The notes: a model not told the origin generated them from the letters alone. 64,000 nt of DNA from Piscicola geometra (GCA_943735955.1 OX030957.1:1600001-1664000); one strand, 5' to 3'; numbered from the stretch's first letter, positions 1-18,426 are shown. Numbers and translations are program-made.

Positions 1-528
1 AGGGTTTAAAATAAACGGTGATTTCGAGATTTTTATTTCATTGAAAAGCTATTCCCGGAAATGCAAATATTTTGAAAACTATCGTTCATTTTTGAATTAT
101 TTGACTGACTCTAAAAAAATTTTTTGCTTAGAATCGATAACGTAAGTAAATAAATCATCTATCGAAAAACATCATCACTTGGCAAATGGGCAGAGGCTTC
201 TCTTGAAGGGGACAGAAATTAACAGGTGCCAAGCCAGGAAGGTAGAAACCGCTCGTCAAACTCACCAAAAATACTAACAAGTAAAATAAATTTTCCATTA
301 TGAACGTTTTTCAAAAATGAAAAATGAACTTTCACCAACTGACAACTTATCGAAAACGAGTTAAAAGGCTAAAACAATCGATAAAAACAGCGATGTGTTA
401 AAGTATTGATAATGACGTTGCTAGAGTATGAGAGAAAAGTAGGCTTTATAAATAAATGAAATTATGAAGACTTATTTGAATAATTGTATGAAAAAATTCG
501 AAAATAATCAAATTTTAATTCAATTAGT

Positions 529-566
529 TTGATGAAAGCACAATAAATTTATTGTGCTTTCATCAA
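529..566. repeat. Perfect 38-bp palindrome
   Basis: The arm ttgatgaaagcacaataaa (529-547) is followed directly by its exact reverse complement (548-566) with no spacer. It could extrude as a cruciform or mark the end of an element. It is not next to a recognised gene. Confidence 0.9.
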
Positions 567-1010
567 GCTGCTTAATAATATTAATATTAATTGAAGCAAA
601 ATGTAATTACTGGGAAAAAAAATTCATGAAAAATCAAAGGCTGGTGGAACGGGTGATGATGTATGGCTTAGAAACAACGGCATTTGACAAATGGAGCTGA
701 AAAGAATGGTTCCATGAGAACTCACCCGAAAAAAAAACTCACCAGGTTGGTGAGATGAGAAGTCAGTGAAAGAAAAAAAACTGATCAATTTTGTTTGTGA
801 AATTGTATGAGAAATGGAACTTTCGAATGGTTTGGACATGTGCAAATGAGAGGAAAAAGTTATAAATGTACAGAAATATTGAAAATGAAGCGACTATGAA
901 TCATAGTATGATAGTGAAAAAGAAAAAAAGCAAGGATTTACATTGATGTGGTTAAATAAAACCTGCAATTCGAGTGAAAAAGGCAGATTCAATCAATAAC
1001 TGTCTAACGG

Positions 1011-1211
1011 ACTACAAAATTTAATATATTCGCAATACGTGAAAAACTTATTTTAAAAGGAAAAAGTGCCAGGGCCTCAAATTGAGCACCAGTGCACAGC
1101 TTGCAAGCACCCACTGGCTACCTACTTCACAATTCCATTTATTTGGAACTCATTATCTCCTAATTTAACTACTTCTAAATCATTATTTACTTTTCGTAAA
1201 GATCTGTTTAA
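1011..1211 (-). repeat. Interspersed repeat, reverse copy
   Basis: Read on the minus strand this matches much of 4440-4790 at high but imperfect identity. Shared blocks include aagtaggtagccagtgggt, tgctcaatttgaggcc and gtagtccgttaga. It is one of two inverted copies about 3.4 kb apart. The family is not identified; a SINE or short DNA element is possible. Confidence 0.75.
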
Positions 1212-1400
1212 CAAGGTAAACGGATAAAAGGTCCTCCGGATAAAAAGTCCTCGGATAAAAAGTCCTCGGATAAAAAGTCCTCCGGATAAAAAGTCCTCCG
1301 GATAAAAAGTCCTCCGGATAAAAAGCCCTCCGGATAAAAAGTCCTCCGGATAAAAAGACCTCCGGATTAAAAGTTTTCCGGATAAAAAGTCTTCAGAATA
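1212..1400 (+). repeat. 16-bp tandem repeat array
   Basis: About eleven copies of cggataaaaagtcctc, some one base shorter or diverged toward the right end. The first copy carries the leader ggtaaacggataaaaggtcc. The same leader and one unit occur again at 1986-2010, just after the 186-bp tandem repeat, so the array and that repeat may share a history. Confidence 0.9.
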
Positions 1401-1580
1401 AAAATCTTCAAAAAATTACTTTTCAAGGAAAAATACGTGATTAATACGTGATCCTTGATACTTTAAGAATAAAATTTAATACTTTGATCTAATGTTTGCT
1501 ATGTTTTTTTCGTTCAATCTCGAAATAGCATTTGAATAAATTTGAATTGGTTGTGTTTGTTTCTTATTTTTAGCTTATGT

Positions 1581-1985
1581 TAGAAATATCAAATAGAAGA
1601 CATGAAACTTTCAGAGTTTTATGAGAAATGTGGTTAGAGCTCCCAGGAGGGAAAGAATAATCGGGAATAAGAAGTGCTTTTTATATAATTTTAATAACTT
1701 CAATGAATGTAAATAATTGTTAGAAATATTTTTAATTAACAAATACTGAGGAGAGATTAATTAATCGATAAATATCAAATAGAAGACATGAAACTTTCGG
1801 AGTTGTATGTGAAATGTGGTTAGAGCTCCAAGGAAGAAAAGAATAATCGGAAAGTAGAAGTGCTTTTATATAATTTTATTAATTTTAATGAATGTGAAAA
1901 AAATTTTTAGAAACAGTTTTAATTAACATATACAAAGAAGAGAGTAATTAATTAAGAAATATCAAATAGAAGACATGAATAATCT
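1581..1985 (+). repeat. About 186-bp tandem repeat, 2.2 copies
   Basis: The phrase atatcaaatagaagacatga starts at 1586, 1772 and 1959, spaced by 186-187 bp. The first two units are alike over most of their length with scattered substitutions. The third is cut short and followed by a single copy of the 16-bp unit seen at 1212-1400. Confidence 0.85.
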
Positions 1986-2572
1986 GGTAAACGGATAAAA
2001 GGTCCTCCGGACATTTATTTTTGAAGATGGAGGAAGAAATTCTAAATTCATGAATGATCCTAGTTTTCTCTTTTTTTAAAGATTTATTCTCTTTTTAGCA
2101 ACAATACACACCTTTGAGTATAAAACCAGTGGGTTTGTATAAAATTTATACTATAAATGAAGTTGTCATTAAGGCATCCCAAAACTTCAGCTAAAGTTTA
2201 GGTAGCCTAGCTGCTAAACTAAGAAAATATATATGTTCCTTTTTAAAAAAGTTTTTTAACTCTAGAACTAGGCCATTGCTTATAAAAACAACTTTTTTTC
2301 AAACTTTTATTTTTTATATCAATACATGTGAGACCAAGCTTCTGACAGATTGGGCCAGAAAATTCCATTTGAATACAACTGTATTTTAAAGTTTAAAAAA
2401 TTATCATTTGTAAAGTTGTTACGCTCAAATGGCTTAATTTATTATTATGGACTCTAAGCTATGAATATCATAAGAACCAATAAAATGAATGTAAATAAAT
2501 CAAACTTTAAAAAATAAACCAACCAAGAATAACTATGAATTTTTAAATAATATAGAAATTTAGCATTTAAAC

Positions 2573-3770
2573 TAGGTAGTCGCATAACTTTTTCAAATTA
2601 TCTTTTCGAAAATGAAATTATAATTTTATGAAAAAGGAGTTAAAAACAAAAATAAATATATAAAATATATGACAAAAAAATTATTTATAACGAAGATAGA
2701 GCCATTTAAAAGTTGAAATTAGCATCAAAGATTTTACATGGTGTTAGGCTAAAAAAGTGACGCACACTTCTAAGCATTGCTTAAAATCATATTTTCGGCT
2801 TGTATAAGCGACATAATTCAAACTTTATTTTTTTATAAATTAAAATAAGTTTCATTTATTATTAATTTCACAATTAAAATAAATAAATAACGTTTTTACT
2901 TCTTTTATTTTGAAAAATGATAAAATTCACCGTATATACTATATAGAAAGAGGTGCCTAGTAACGCCAATCCCTTTAAATTTAAAGGAACATGCGACAAA
3001 ATAGTATTTTGTTTTGTGAATCGCACACTAACTAAATTAGGCCGACAATTTTGGTTTTCTAATCCTTATTTTTGAACTATCCTATGATATGATTTCAAAA
3101 ATTTCACTTCTCTCGCAAATCGCGGGACAGAGCAGCAACTCCCCGAAAGAGGTGCCTAGTTGACAAAGTTGTCAAATAGTATTTGTCAATTCGCGCACAA
3201 ACTAAATTGAATATTCAATTTTGGTTTTCTTTTGGTTATTTTTGAACTATCATATGATATGATTTTCGAAAATTTCACCTTTCTAGCAAATTCCTGAACA
3301 GAGCAGTAACTCCCTAAAGTTAAAATACTATTTGACAACTTTGTCAACTAGGCACCTCTTTCGGGGAGTTGCTGCTCTGTCCGGCGATTTGCTAGAGAAA
3401 TGAAATTTTCGATATCATATCATAGGATAGTTCAAAAATAAAGATTAGAAAACCAAAATTGTCGGCCTTATTTAGTAAGTGTGCTATACACAAAACAAAA
3501 AAAACTAAAAAAATCAATGACTTTCGAAGAATATTTTTCTTAACACATATGTTCTTCCTTACATATAGGCAGTCAAGATTATTCTCGGTTCTTCTATGAA
3601 CAATTTGATGTAACCATATATTATATAGACATAGGTGATATTTATAAAATTAAAAAAAAGTGAGCACACTCATTTCATGCGCATCGAGAACGGAAAAATA
3701 CGCGGCCAAAAATATAGCTTAGATTTGTAACGTCAAACTCTTTAAATTTAAAGGGACATGCGACTACCTA
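2573..3770. mobile_element. Non-autonomous DNA transposon with 8-bp target duplication
   Basis: The element starts with taggtagtcgcat (2573-2585) and ends with its exact reverse complement atgcgactaccta (3758-3770). It is flanked on both sides by atttaaac (2565-2572 and 3771-3778), a perfect 8-bp target-site duplication. It is 1198 bp and I see no transposase reading frame, so it is non-autonomous. An 8-bp duplication is known for hAT and P-type elements; the terminal bases are not a clean hAT consensus, so the superfamily is open. The interior carries a large fold-back. Confidence 0.85.
3040..3467. repeat. Fold-back (about 144-bp inverted arms) inside the transposon
   Basis: The left arm (about 3040-3183) and right arm (about 3324-3467) are near-exact reverse complements; both hold gaaagaggtgcctagttgac or its complement and the stretch around ggccgacaattttgg. 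The spacer between them is a diverged third copy of the same unit. A transcript across it would form a long hairpin. Confidence 0.85.
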
Positions 3771-3778
3771 ATTTAAAC

Positions 3779-4967
3779 GGCGATAACTATTCAACAGATG
3801 ATATAAAAACAAAAACTTAATTGTGATGCGCTTTACATTTAATAAAATGCTATACGTATGATTTGTATTTTAAAAATCAGAAACGGAGGAGCACTTTTTT
3901 TCAATGAAGTTGATATCATTTTAAAGATTAGGAAATGTACTTTCAGAATGTGTTTGCTAGATTTTAATTATATTATTAAAAGTAGTTTAAAATTCAAAGG
4001 GAAAAATTTAAAGTTTATTTTCTCGTTTAATTATTTGAGAAATAATTTTCTAGCATTCGGCATGAAGTAGGAAATTCAAATACGATTTTAATGATATATA
4101 ATTCATTTATATACATTATATTTTGGTTTCTGAATTTGAAAAATGAACAAGTAGGTGTCGATTCAAAAAGTCCAGATGCCTCAGCGTAAAGTTGACTTGA
4201 TATGATATTCAGTTTTAAATATTGGTTTTTTAGGCTTAGTTAATAAAATTTTACTTTTTATTAAGTTTTTTAAATGAAAAAATGGTTAAACTTTCATTTA
4301 ATTACAATTTGAATTTTATTTAAAAGCTAGAACCTTAAATAAAAGCAATTTATTGTGCTGATTGCACGTAATCAATCAATCAATCAAATCAATTTCTATA
4401 GCGCTCTTTCCTCAAATTCAAGAGCGCTGGTAAATGAATTTGTTAAACAGATATGTCTTCAGATCCGTACGAAAAGTAAATAATGATATAGAAGTAGTTA
4501 AATAAGGAGGTGATGAGTTTTAAATATATGGACATCTTTAAAGAAGGGTCATCTAAGTAAGGTAATAATTGTCTAATACGTCAGTTTTCAATAGATAATA
4601 GACATAAACAGTCATGTGTAAAAGATTCGTTCTGACAGTCTGTCCTGCATCTGCAGAGCTCATTTGCCTTGTGAAGTAGGTAGCCAGTGGGTTCTTGCAA
4701 ACTATGCATTAGTGCTCAATTTGAGGCCTTGGCACTTCTTCCTTTAAAAATAAGTTTTTATTGTAGTCCGTTAGAGTTAGACAGTTCTTGGTTGAAGATT
4801 TTAATTCCGAGAGCAAGATAAATTTAAAACCAGAAAACAAGAAAAGATATAAATTATGATTACTATAATTATTTGAAATTTAAAAAAACTAAATTATTAG
4901 ATAAGAAGACAAACTATTTAACAAAATCATTACGGTTAAAGCGGCTGCCAAGATGGCAGCTGCTAAC
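3779..4967. other. Non-coding flank left of CARM1
   Basis: AT-rich DNA between the transposon and the duplicated CARM1 promoter block. The 70-aa frame at 3858-4070 is rich in Ile, Leu, Lys and Phe and looks like chance. An interspersed repeat at about 4368-4800 fills part of it. I see no gene. Confidence 0.6.
4368..4800 (+). repeat. Interspersed repeat with GCGC-type end
   Basis: It begins with several atca units followed by tctatagcgct and continues through blocks shared with the reverse copy at 1011-1211, ending near gtagtccgttagagttagac. The same end motif (atca repeats plus tatagcgc) recurs at 6371-6410 (minus), 13525-13570 and 56170-56226, so it marks a dispersed family in this genome. 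Confidence 0.75.
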
Positions 4968-5391
4968 CAAAGATTAACGAAATTCGCCACTTTTAGCTCA
5001 TTTGCATATCGTTCGTGGCGGTTGCTAGCTATAGGGTTTATTTGATTGAGTGATTAGAGAACGAGAATGAAAAATCCGTAAATGCGATCTAAGATTATTA
5101 TAGATTGAATTAATCAATTATAGATAAAACATTAATTTATTACAAATATTTTTGAAGTTCAAAAGTTATTTTTATACATTGCTATTTGAAAAACCTTTTG
5201 ATTGATATTTAAACAATTTACACATTTTAAAAGTAACCATGAGAGTTCTTCATAATCACAATTTTTACCTTGGAAAAAAATTCAATTTTTAAAATCATAG
5301 TTTATTTTCTTCATCTTTTATATGCATAGACATTAGATTTTTTAACAATTTGCATTTTCACTGTTTTGTTTTGTTAAAGAATTGTTTGAAA

Positions 5392-12758
<7,367 letters not shown>

Positions 12759-14009
12759 CTTGTGTGTCTGTATGTCTATGTTCTTGTGTGCGTCTAGTGT
12801 TTGCATGTGTGTCTGTGTGCTCTTGTGCGTCTATGTGTGCTTGTATATAATGTAGGCTTGTCACAACTCACCTTGTTAGTCTGTATGAACTTTGTGCTCA
12901 TGGTAATGATGTCTAGAATTATGTATTTTCGTATCATTCAAGCTCTTAAATGTATTTTGTTTTTTAAATGACCAGTTCTAGCAATCCATCCAATCCAAAT
13001 TAAAATGGCTCCAGCATCAATGGTCCCTCCTACAACCAATATTCTTTTAGCCTTTTGGTAGTTCATTTAATATACAAATCATCATATTTGGTTTTACTCT
13101 GCTAGTTCTAATTACATCGCTAATGCCGTAGAGCAGTTGTGGCAAGTTAAGACGTGTGTGTATGCAACGTGTACCTTGTAAATTACTGCCTTTACAGTGT
13201 CACCAGCATCTCATTTAGGCTGTACTTGTGAGTCAAAAAAGATGACGCGTGTATTGCTTTGTTGTCCTTTATTCAAATCTGAGAGAGTTTGCCGTGAGTT
13301 TGCGATGGAGGGGAACTCCATCCCTTCTGAATCTATTCTTTCGTAGTTTCCCACTGCTTGTTCAATAAGAGCGAAAAGGCAAGATCTTTTATGCCCGTCG
13401 AAGTCAAAAAGTTCTCTTTTACAGACTATTGAAAAGTTGAACATTTTCTTTTAGATGAGAGTTTTAACAAGATTGTAAAACCAAATAGGAGGAAAGCTGA
13501 GATGCAGTTTGCCAAAAAGAGTATAATCAATCAATCAAATTTCTATAGCGCTTTTTCCTCAAATTCAAGTTCATAATGCTCTTTGCCGAAAATGTATTCG
13601 CCTTAAAAAAAACAAGTGTATCTCCCCTGTGGATTAAAATAACATAATTTAATATAATAAAATGGTATATGAAGCTTTTATTATTGTTCTTATATGAAGC
13701 TCACCAAAAAACGTCACATTAATACTGTTATGTAAAGGTTAATGAACACAGATTTTAAGAATTATCTGTATTAATAATATATTTAATTTTGATATATAAG
13801 ATTAAAAACATATTTATTGATCTACAATTTTAATATTTAATTCATATAGATTTATTGAAAGCACTAGTAGTTTGTAAAAAATTATATGCTTCAAATATTA
13901 AAAAAAAAAATATTTTATCATATTTAATTATTTTAAAAAACATTTTTTTATTATAAATACAATAAAATGTCGAACATTAGATGTGAATTGAAAATACCAC
14001 GCAACACTA
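12759..14009. other. CARM1 3' UTR and spacer to calreticulin
   Basis: About 1.25 kb with no supported gene. The first several hundred bases are moderately GC and probably CARM1 3' UTR. A minus-strand frame at 13211-13444 (77 aa) has near-average composition but no motif or splice partner I can see, so I do not call it. A GCGC/ATCA repeat end lies at 13525-13570. The rest is AT-rich. Confidence 0.6.
13525..13570 (+). repeat. GCGC/ATCA repeat end
   Basis: Three atca units, then aatttctatagcgcttttt and cctcaaattcaa, as at 4371-4430. A truncated copy of the same dispersed family. Confidence 0.7.
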
Positions 14010-14028
14010 TGTGGTCGATGATGATTGG
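14010..14028 (-). promoter_or_regulatory. ERSE-like element upstream of calreticulin
   Basis: Read on the minus strand this is CCAAT, nine bases, then CCACA, one base off the ER stress response element (CCAAT-N9-CCACG) known from vertebrate chaperone promoters. A second CCAAT, on the plus strand at 14052-14056, is followed at the same nine-base spacing by CCATC. Both lie within about 140 bp of the calreticulin start codon. Function is inferred. Confidence 0.5.
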
Positions 14029-14150
14029 ACGAAGCTGAATAATTTGGTGGACCAATCAAATTCATCCATCTGTCCGTTTCTTTTCGTTAAGTAGTAGAAG
14101 CCGGTTCTCTGTCCACGCTTGTTGCATCCACTGGTTTCTGTTAATCCACA

Positions 14151-15114
14151 ATGTCCAAACTTTCAGTAATTTACTTGTTCGTTGCACTGACTGCACTCGT
14201 TTGTGTTTTCAGTGAACCAACTGTATATTTCAAAGAAGAGTTTGACGGTTAGTTAGAGTGCGTTTTAAAGAATTAATAAGCAAACGAATTTAATTTTAAA
14301 TATAATTTCGGGGTTTTTCACTACAGAGGGTTGGAGAAACAGATGGGTTGAGTCGAAAGCTAAAGGAGCAGATCAAGGTGTTTTTGGATGGACTGCTGGA
14401 AAGTTCTATAATGACGCCGAAAAAGATAAAGGTCAGATGATAGTTTCTCAAAGTTTAGTATTATTCAATTACCTTTATTTGTTTCCACTTTTAAACATAT
14501 TTATGAACTTTATAACAGGTCTTCAAACAAGCCAAGATGCCAAGTTCTATGGCATCTCAGCCAAATTCGAGAAGCCATTCACCAACGAAGGAAAGACACT
14601 CGTTATTCAGTTCTCGGTCAAACACGAGCAAGATATCGACTGTGGAGGTGGCTATGTGAAGTTGTTCTCAAAAGAGTTGGATCAGAAGGGTATGCACGGA
14701 GATTCACCTTACTTCATAATGTTTGGGCCTGACATCTGCGGCTACAGCACCAAGAAGGTACATGTTATCTTCAACTACAAAGGCAAGAATCTTCTCACTA
14801 AAAAGGAGATCAGATGCAAGGTTTACTTGCATGCATATTCTTTTTTTATAAGCATTATTTTTATGTTTCTATTAAGTTATTCAGTTTTTATAAAAATTAC
14901 CTAAACTTAAAATAATTTAATCTGATCACATGCTTATACTCCAAACAGGACGACACCTTGACCCACGTGTACACGCTGATTGTGAGGTCTGACAATACAT
15001 ACGAAGTGAAGATCGACAACAAGAAGGAAGAGAGTGGCACCTTGGAGGCTGACTGGGACTTCCTCGAGCCCAAGAAGATCAAGGTGCACTTTCAGTTCTT
15101 TACTAGTAGTAGTC

Positions 15115-15154
<40 letters not shown>

Positions 15155-15162
15155 TAGTAGTG

Positions 15163-15203
<41 letters not shown>

Positions 15204-16449
15204 CTTTATAGTGCCTTTGTCTTTATCCAAATTCATTTGTGATTTTTCATTATTTAAACTTCAAATTCCTTTAAAATGCTCTTAAAAGTATTAATAGCAT
15301 TATCTTCTGCAGGATCCTGAGGCGAAGAAGCCTGAGGATTGGGACGACAGGGAGATGATCGACGATCCTGAAGACACAAAGCCTGCTGACTGGGACCAAG
15401 CTGAACATGTGCCTGACAAGACCGCCACCAAGCCTGAAGACTGGGATGACGAGATGGATGGAGAGTGGGAGCCTCCGATGGTCGACAACCCCGACTTCAA
15501 GGTGAGCCACCAGAAGTTGTGATAGAAGTATTACGTTAATGTCATTAATCACAAAGGATAATTTATTTAATTAATTTCAAGAGGCAGCTTCTTCACTCAA
15601 TCATTCGACCACCACAGGGTGAGTGGAAGCCGAAGCAGATTGACAACCCAGCCTACAAGGGCAAGTGGGAGCACCCTGAGATCGACAACCCTGCCTACAC
15701 CGAGGACATCACCCTCTACAAGTACTCAGACATCGGAGCCATCGGATTCGACCTCTGGCAGGTCTGCTATTTGTTAATGTTCTTCCCCCTATGCTTGACA
15801 TTAACTACTTGAGGCCTTTGTCATCAGTCGTCATTGGAAGAACGCTCATACACCCACCAGGTGAAGTCTGGAACGATCTTTGACAACGTCCTAATCACAG
15901 ACAGTGAGGAGGAAGCGTCAAAGTTTGCGGATGAGACGTGGGGAGTGACGACTGTAGGGGAGACGAAGATGAAGGAGGCTGCTGATGCTGAAGAGAAGAA
16001 GAAGCAGGATGAGGAGGCTGCCAAGATGAAGGGTCAGTGCTCATTCATGATACCACTGTTGCTGTTGTTGAATGTCTGTTGTGTAGATGCATAGGCATTT
16101 AGTGCACCACTGGTGTACTTAGTGGCGCTTAGACGCATGATGCAGAATTGATAAGCTGCTTTTGTGTGGTCTAAACTCTTGTTAAACTTCTTGCAGAAGA
16201 AGAAGATGCTTCTCCAGAAGATGAGGATGACGATGATGATGAGGAAGACAAGGAGGCTGATGCTGAAGACGAGGCTCCTGTGAGTTGTCGCATTCCTCAG
16301 TCATTTTTTAATCTTTGAAGCAACTTTTCGTGTACTCACGCACGCCACTGAAAGGCAATCAAGCACACTGTGCCACCACCACACAGAAGGACGACGACGA
16401 CGACAGTGCAGATGAAGAGGAAGCCACACACGACCCTGGCGAGTTGTAG
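14151..16449 (+). CDS. CALR: Calreticulin
   Basis: Calcium-binding lectin chaperone of the ER lumen that helps glycoproteins fold. Exons: 14151-14247, 14327-14431, 14519-14820, 14949-15083, 15313-15501, 15618-15761, 15861-16032, 16197-16279, 16387-16449; 429 aa, phases all matching. Residues 1-21 form a signal peptide before [11 protein letters not shown]. The globular domain shows the cysteine pair ([18 protein letters not shown]). The P domain has three KPEDWD-type repeats (KPEDWD, KPADWD, KPEDWD) and three GxWxxPxxxNPxY/F repeats. The acidic tail is rich in Asp and Glu. The protein ends THDPGEL rather than a standard HDEL or KDEL. The start is the only ATG giving a signal peptide. A poly(A) signal lies at 16831. 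Confidence 0.97.
15103..15203 (+). repeat. (AGT)n microsatellite, calreticulin intron 4
   Basis: About 100 bp of agt repeats with a few ggt and cgt variants, between the exons ending at 15083 and starting at 15313. Confidence 0.95.
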
Positions 16450-16830
16450 ACAGCCTGCTGCTCCCATTCAGCTGCTGCTGTACCCACCATTACTCATCCA
16501 TTAGTGTCAGCAAATGTCTTTGATTATCAACCTCATTATCAACAACTAATTCGTAGCTGATCCGCATTATTTGTAAGTGATTGTAATTTATTTTGCCTGC
16601 TTGCTCGTCCTTTAATAATATCCCATTATTGATTATCCCCACCAACACTTGCGTGAGTTTAGAAACCTTTACTTATTATAATTACTTCAATTCTCGAATG
16701 TCTTTTTATCGTTAAATCTGCGGCAGTTTATAAATGTATTTGTCAACAAATTTATTTAAGGAAGCTGTTCGTTCGACTTTGATTTCCACTTTTATATTTG
16801 TTGATCAGGAAAGAGTAGGATGCAACGTCT

Positions 16831-16836
16831 AATAAA
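16831..16836 (+). terminator. Calreticulin poly(A) signal
   Basis: AATAAA 382 bp after the stop codon, the first canonical signal downstream of it that I found. It lies 24 bp from the opposite-strand signal of LENG1. Confidence 0.65.
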
Positions 16837-16859
16837 ACCCTCCAAATTAGTATTGACAA

Positions 16860-16865
16860 TTTATT
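16860..16865 (-). terminator. LENG1 poly(A) signal
   Basis: AATAAA on the minus strand, 73 bp past the LENG1 stop. Cleavage would fall around 16830-16850, inside the 3' end of the calreticulin transcript. Confidence 0.65.
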
Positions 16866-16937
16866 CAATTAAAAAGGATTCTATGTACAGGTTGGTATTG
16901 AAGAAGGGCGATGGTGTGATGATAGTGTCGGATCAGA

Positions 16938-18426
16938 TCACTTGAACCTCGGCAGTTCCGGGTTGAATCGAGAGTTGTAGGACATCTTCCTCAGATCAGT
17001 GACCACCACCTCCTTCTTCTCATTGACGTCTCCCCTTATCAGCTTCTCAGCCTTCACTCTCTCCTTCCTCTCCCTCGCAATCCTCTCTTCCCTCAGCTCT
17101 TGAATGGTCTTCTTGTGTGTCGTCTTGCTCTTCACCTTTAAACTCTTGTGTACTTTACTTTCAGACTTTGGCTGTGGAAGTGGTAAGGTGCAAGAGGGCT
17201 TGGTGGATGAAGTGGTTGTACAATTATTAGACAACTGCATAAACACAACAAATCAGTATGTGAAAAGTGATTAAACCACAAAAATGGACACACAGACAAG
17301 CACACGAAGATGACACCAACATCGAAGTGTTTTCCTTTCTTGATGTCCTCGTACTTGTCAGTAAGTTCGAGGTAGTGCTTCATGGTTCTGAGAGGGTCGA
17401 GTGACAGCTTGCTCTTTAGTTGCACCTCATCTCTGAAGGGGACGAGGGGTTTAAAGAATGTTTTAAACATATTCATTTTATTCATAACTGTTTGAATATT
17501 TCAATTGAAATAAAATATATCACTTTTGTTAGTGTTGTGAAAGTAAATAAATACAAAACTATTCAGGACTAGTTTAATAGTACTTTGGATCTGGTTTCTT
17601 ATCCAAGTACCATGGTTTTTTGCCTGCAATAAATATTCATAAGATGATAACAGGAGTGAGTAAATGAGGATATGAATACTTATAAATCATGTTGAATGTT
17701 TACAATGGAATCTCTCCTGAACCTTCAAACTCAGATGAGCCCTGTCCGAGGAAGGTGAGGAGACCAACATCCATCTCAATCTTCTCCTGCTTCTTCCTCT
17801 CTTCCTCTTCATGCTCTTTGTTGCGTCGTGCCACCTTGTCCTTGTGGAGGAGATGAAAATGAAAAAAAATTCTCAAGTTTAAGTTTATTAACTATGAAAT
17901 AATTCAATAACAGAAATTAAATGTGAGTAAATAATAACCCCAGCTTCTAGGTCTTCAAAAAAGTTCACATGGCCTAGTTTTTTCACTTCAACTTCAGCAC
18001 CTTTGCACTCTTCAGTTACAAACTTCTTCACTGCCAAACTTCTCAGCAGTTCACTCCTTGCCTCAGATTCCTAAATATATAAAAAAAATAGCTTGTTTCA
18101 TCAATAATAATAAATTAAATAAAAGTTACAACATTAAGATTGGGATCTAGAGCTTTTATAAACATTTCAGATTTTAATTTCTATTTTAAATAAATAGCTA
18201 ACAGCTAGATCGATTTTCCTCTGTTTCTCCTTTTCTTCTTCTGCAGCTTTCGCCTCATCTTTCCTCACTTTTGCTAGATTCTTCTTAGAACGAACATGCC
18301 AGCTAAAAATATATAATGATTTTGTGAAACAGGGGCTTCTACCTTATGTAAGCTAAATTTAAATAGATAGAAAAACTTTTTGTAGATTATGAATTAACGA
18401 AACCTTTTTTTCGGATTAATATTCAT
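16938..18426 (-). CDS. LENG1: LENG1 homologue (CIR-N domain protein)
   Basis: Homologue of leukocyte receptor cluster member 1, a conserved nuclear protein of poorly defined role. Exons on the minus strand: 18426-18404, 18302-18203, 18070-17939, 17840-17723, 17623-17584, 17432-17321, 17171-16938; 252 aa (human about 264). The N-terminus reads [20 protein letters not shown], the CIR-N type block, followed by a Lys/Glu-rich helix. Further conserved blocks are [27 protein letters not shown] and, at the end, YNSRFNPEL. All seven exons join in phase. The donor at 17320 is the weakest choice. It shares a short upstream region with RNMT. Confidence 0.88.

Larger units (their letters stand above)
1..2564. 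other. AT-rich non-coding stretch with repeats
   Basis: No open reading frame here looks like a protein. The 73-aa minus-strand frame at 624-845 is Ser/Phe-rich, has no recognisable motif, and I treat it as chance. The stretch holds a perfect palindrome (529-566), a reversed copy of an interspersed repeat (about 1011-1211), a 16-bp tandem array (1212-1400) and a roughly 186-bp tandem repeat (about 1581-1985), each listed separately. The rest shows nothing I can name. Confidence 0.6.

Noticed and set aside
3858..4070. 70-aa plus-strand frame
   Set aside because: Ile/Leu/Phe/Lys-rich as expected for AT-rich random DNA; no motif, no promoter, no splice partner.
13211..13444. 77-aa minus-strand frame downstream of CARM1
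   Set aside because: Composition is near normal, but no domain, no homologue I recognise and no splice context; more likely CARM1 3' UTR.
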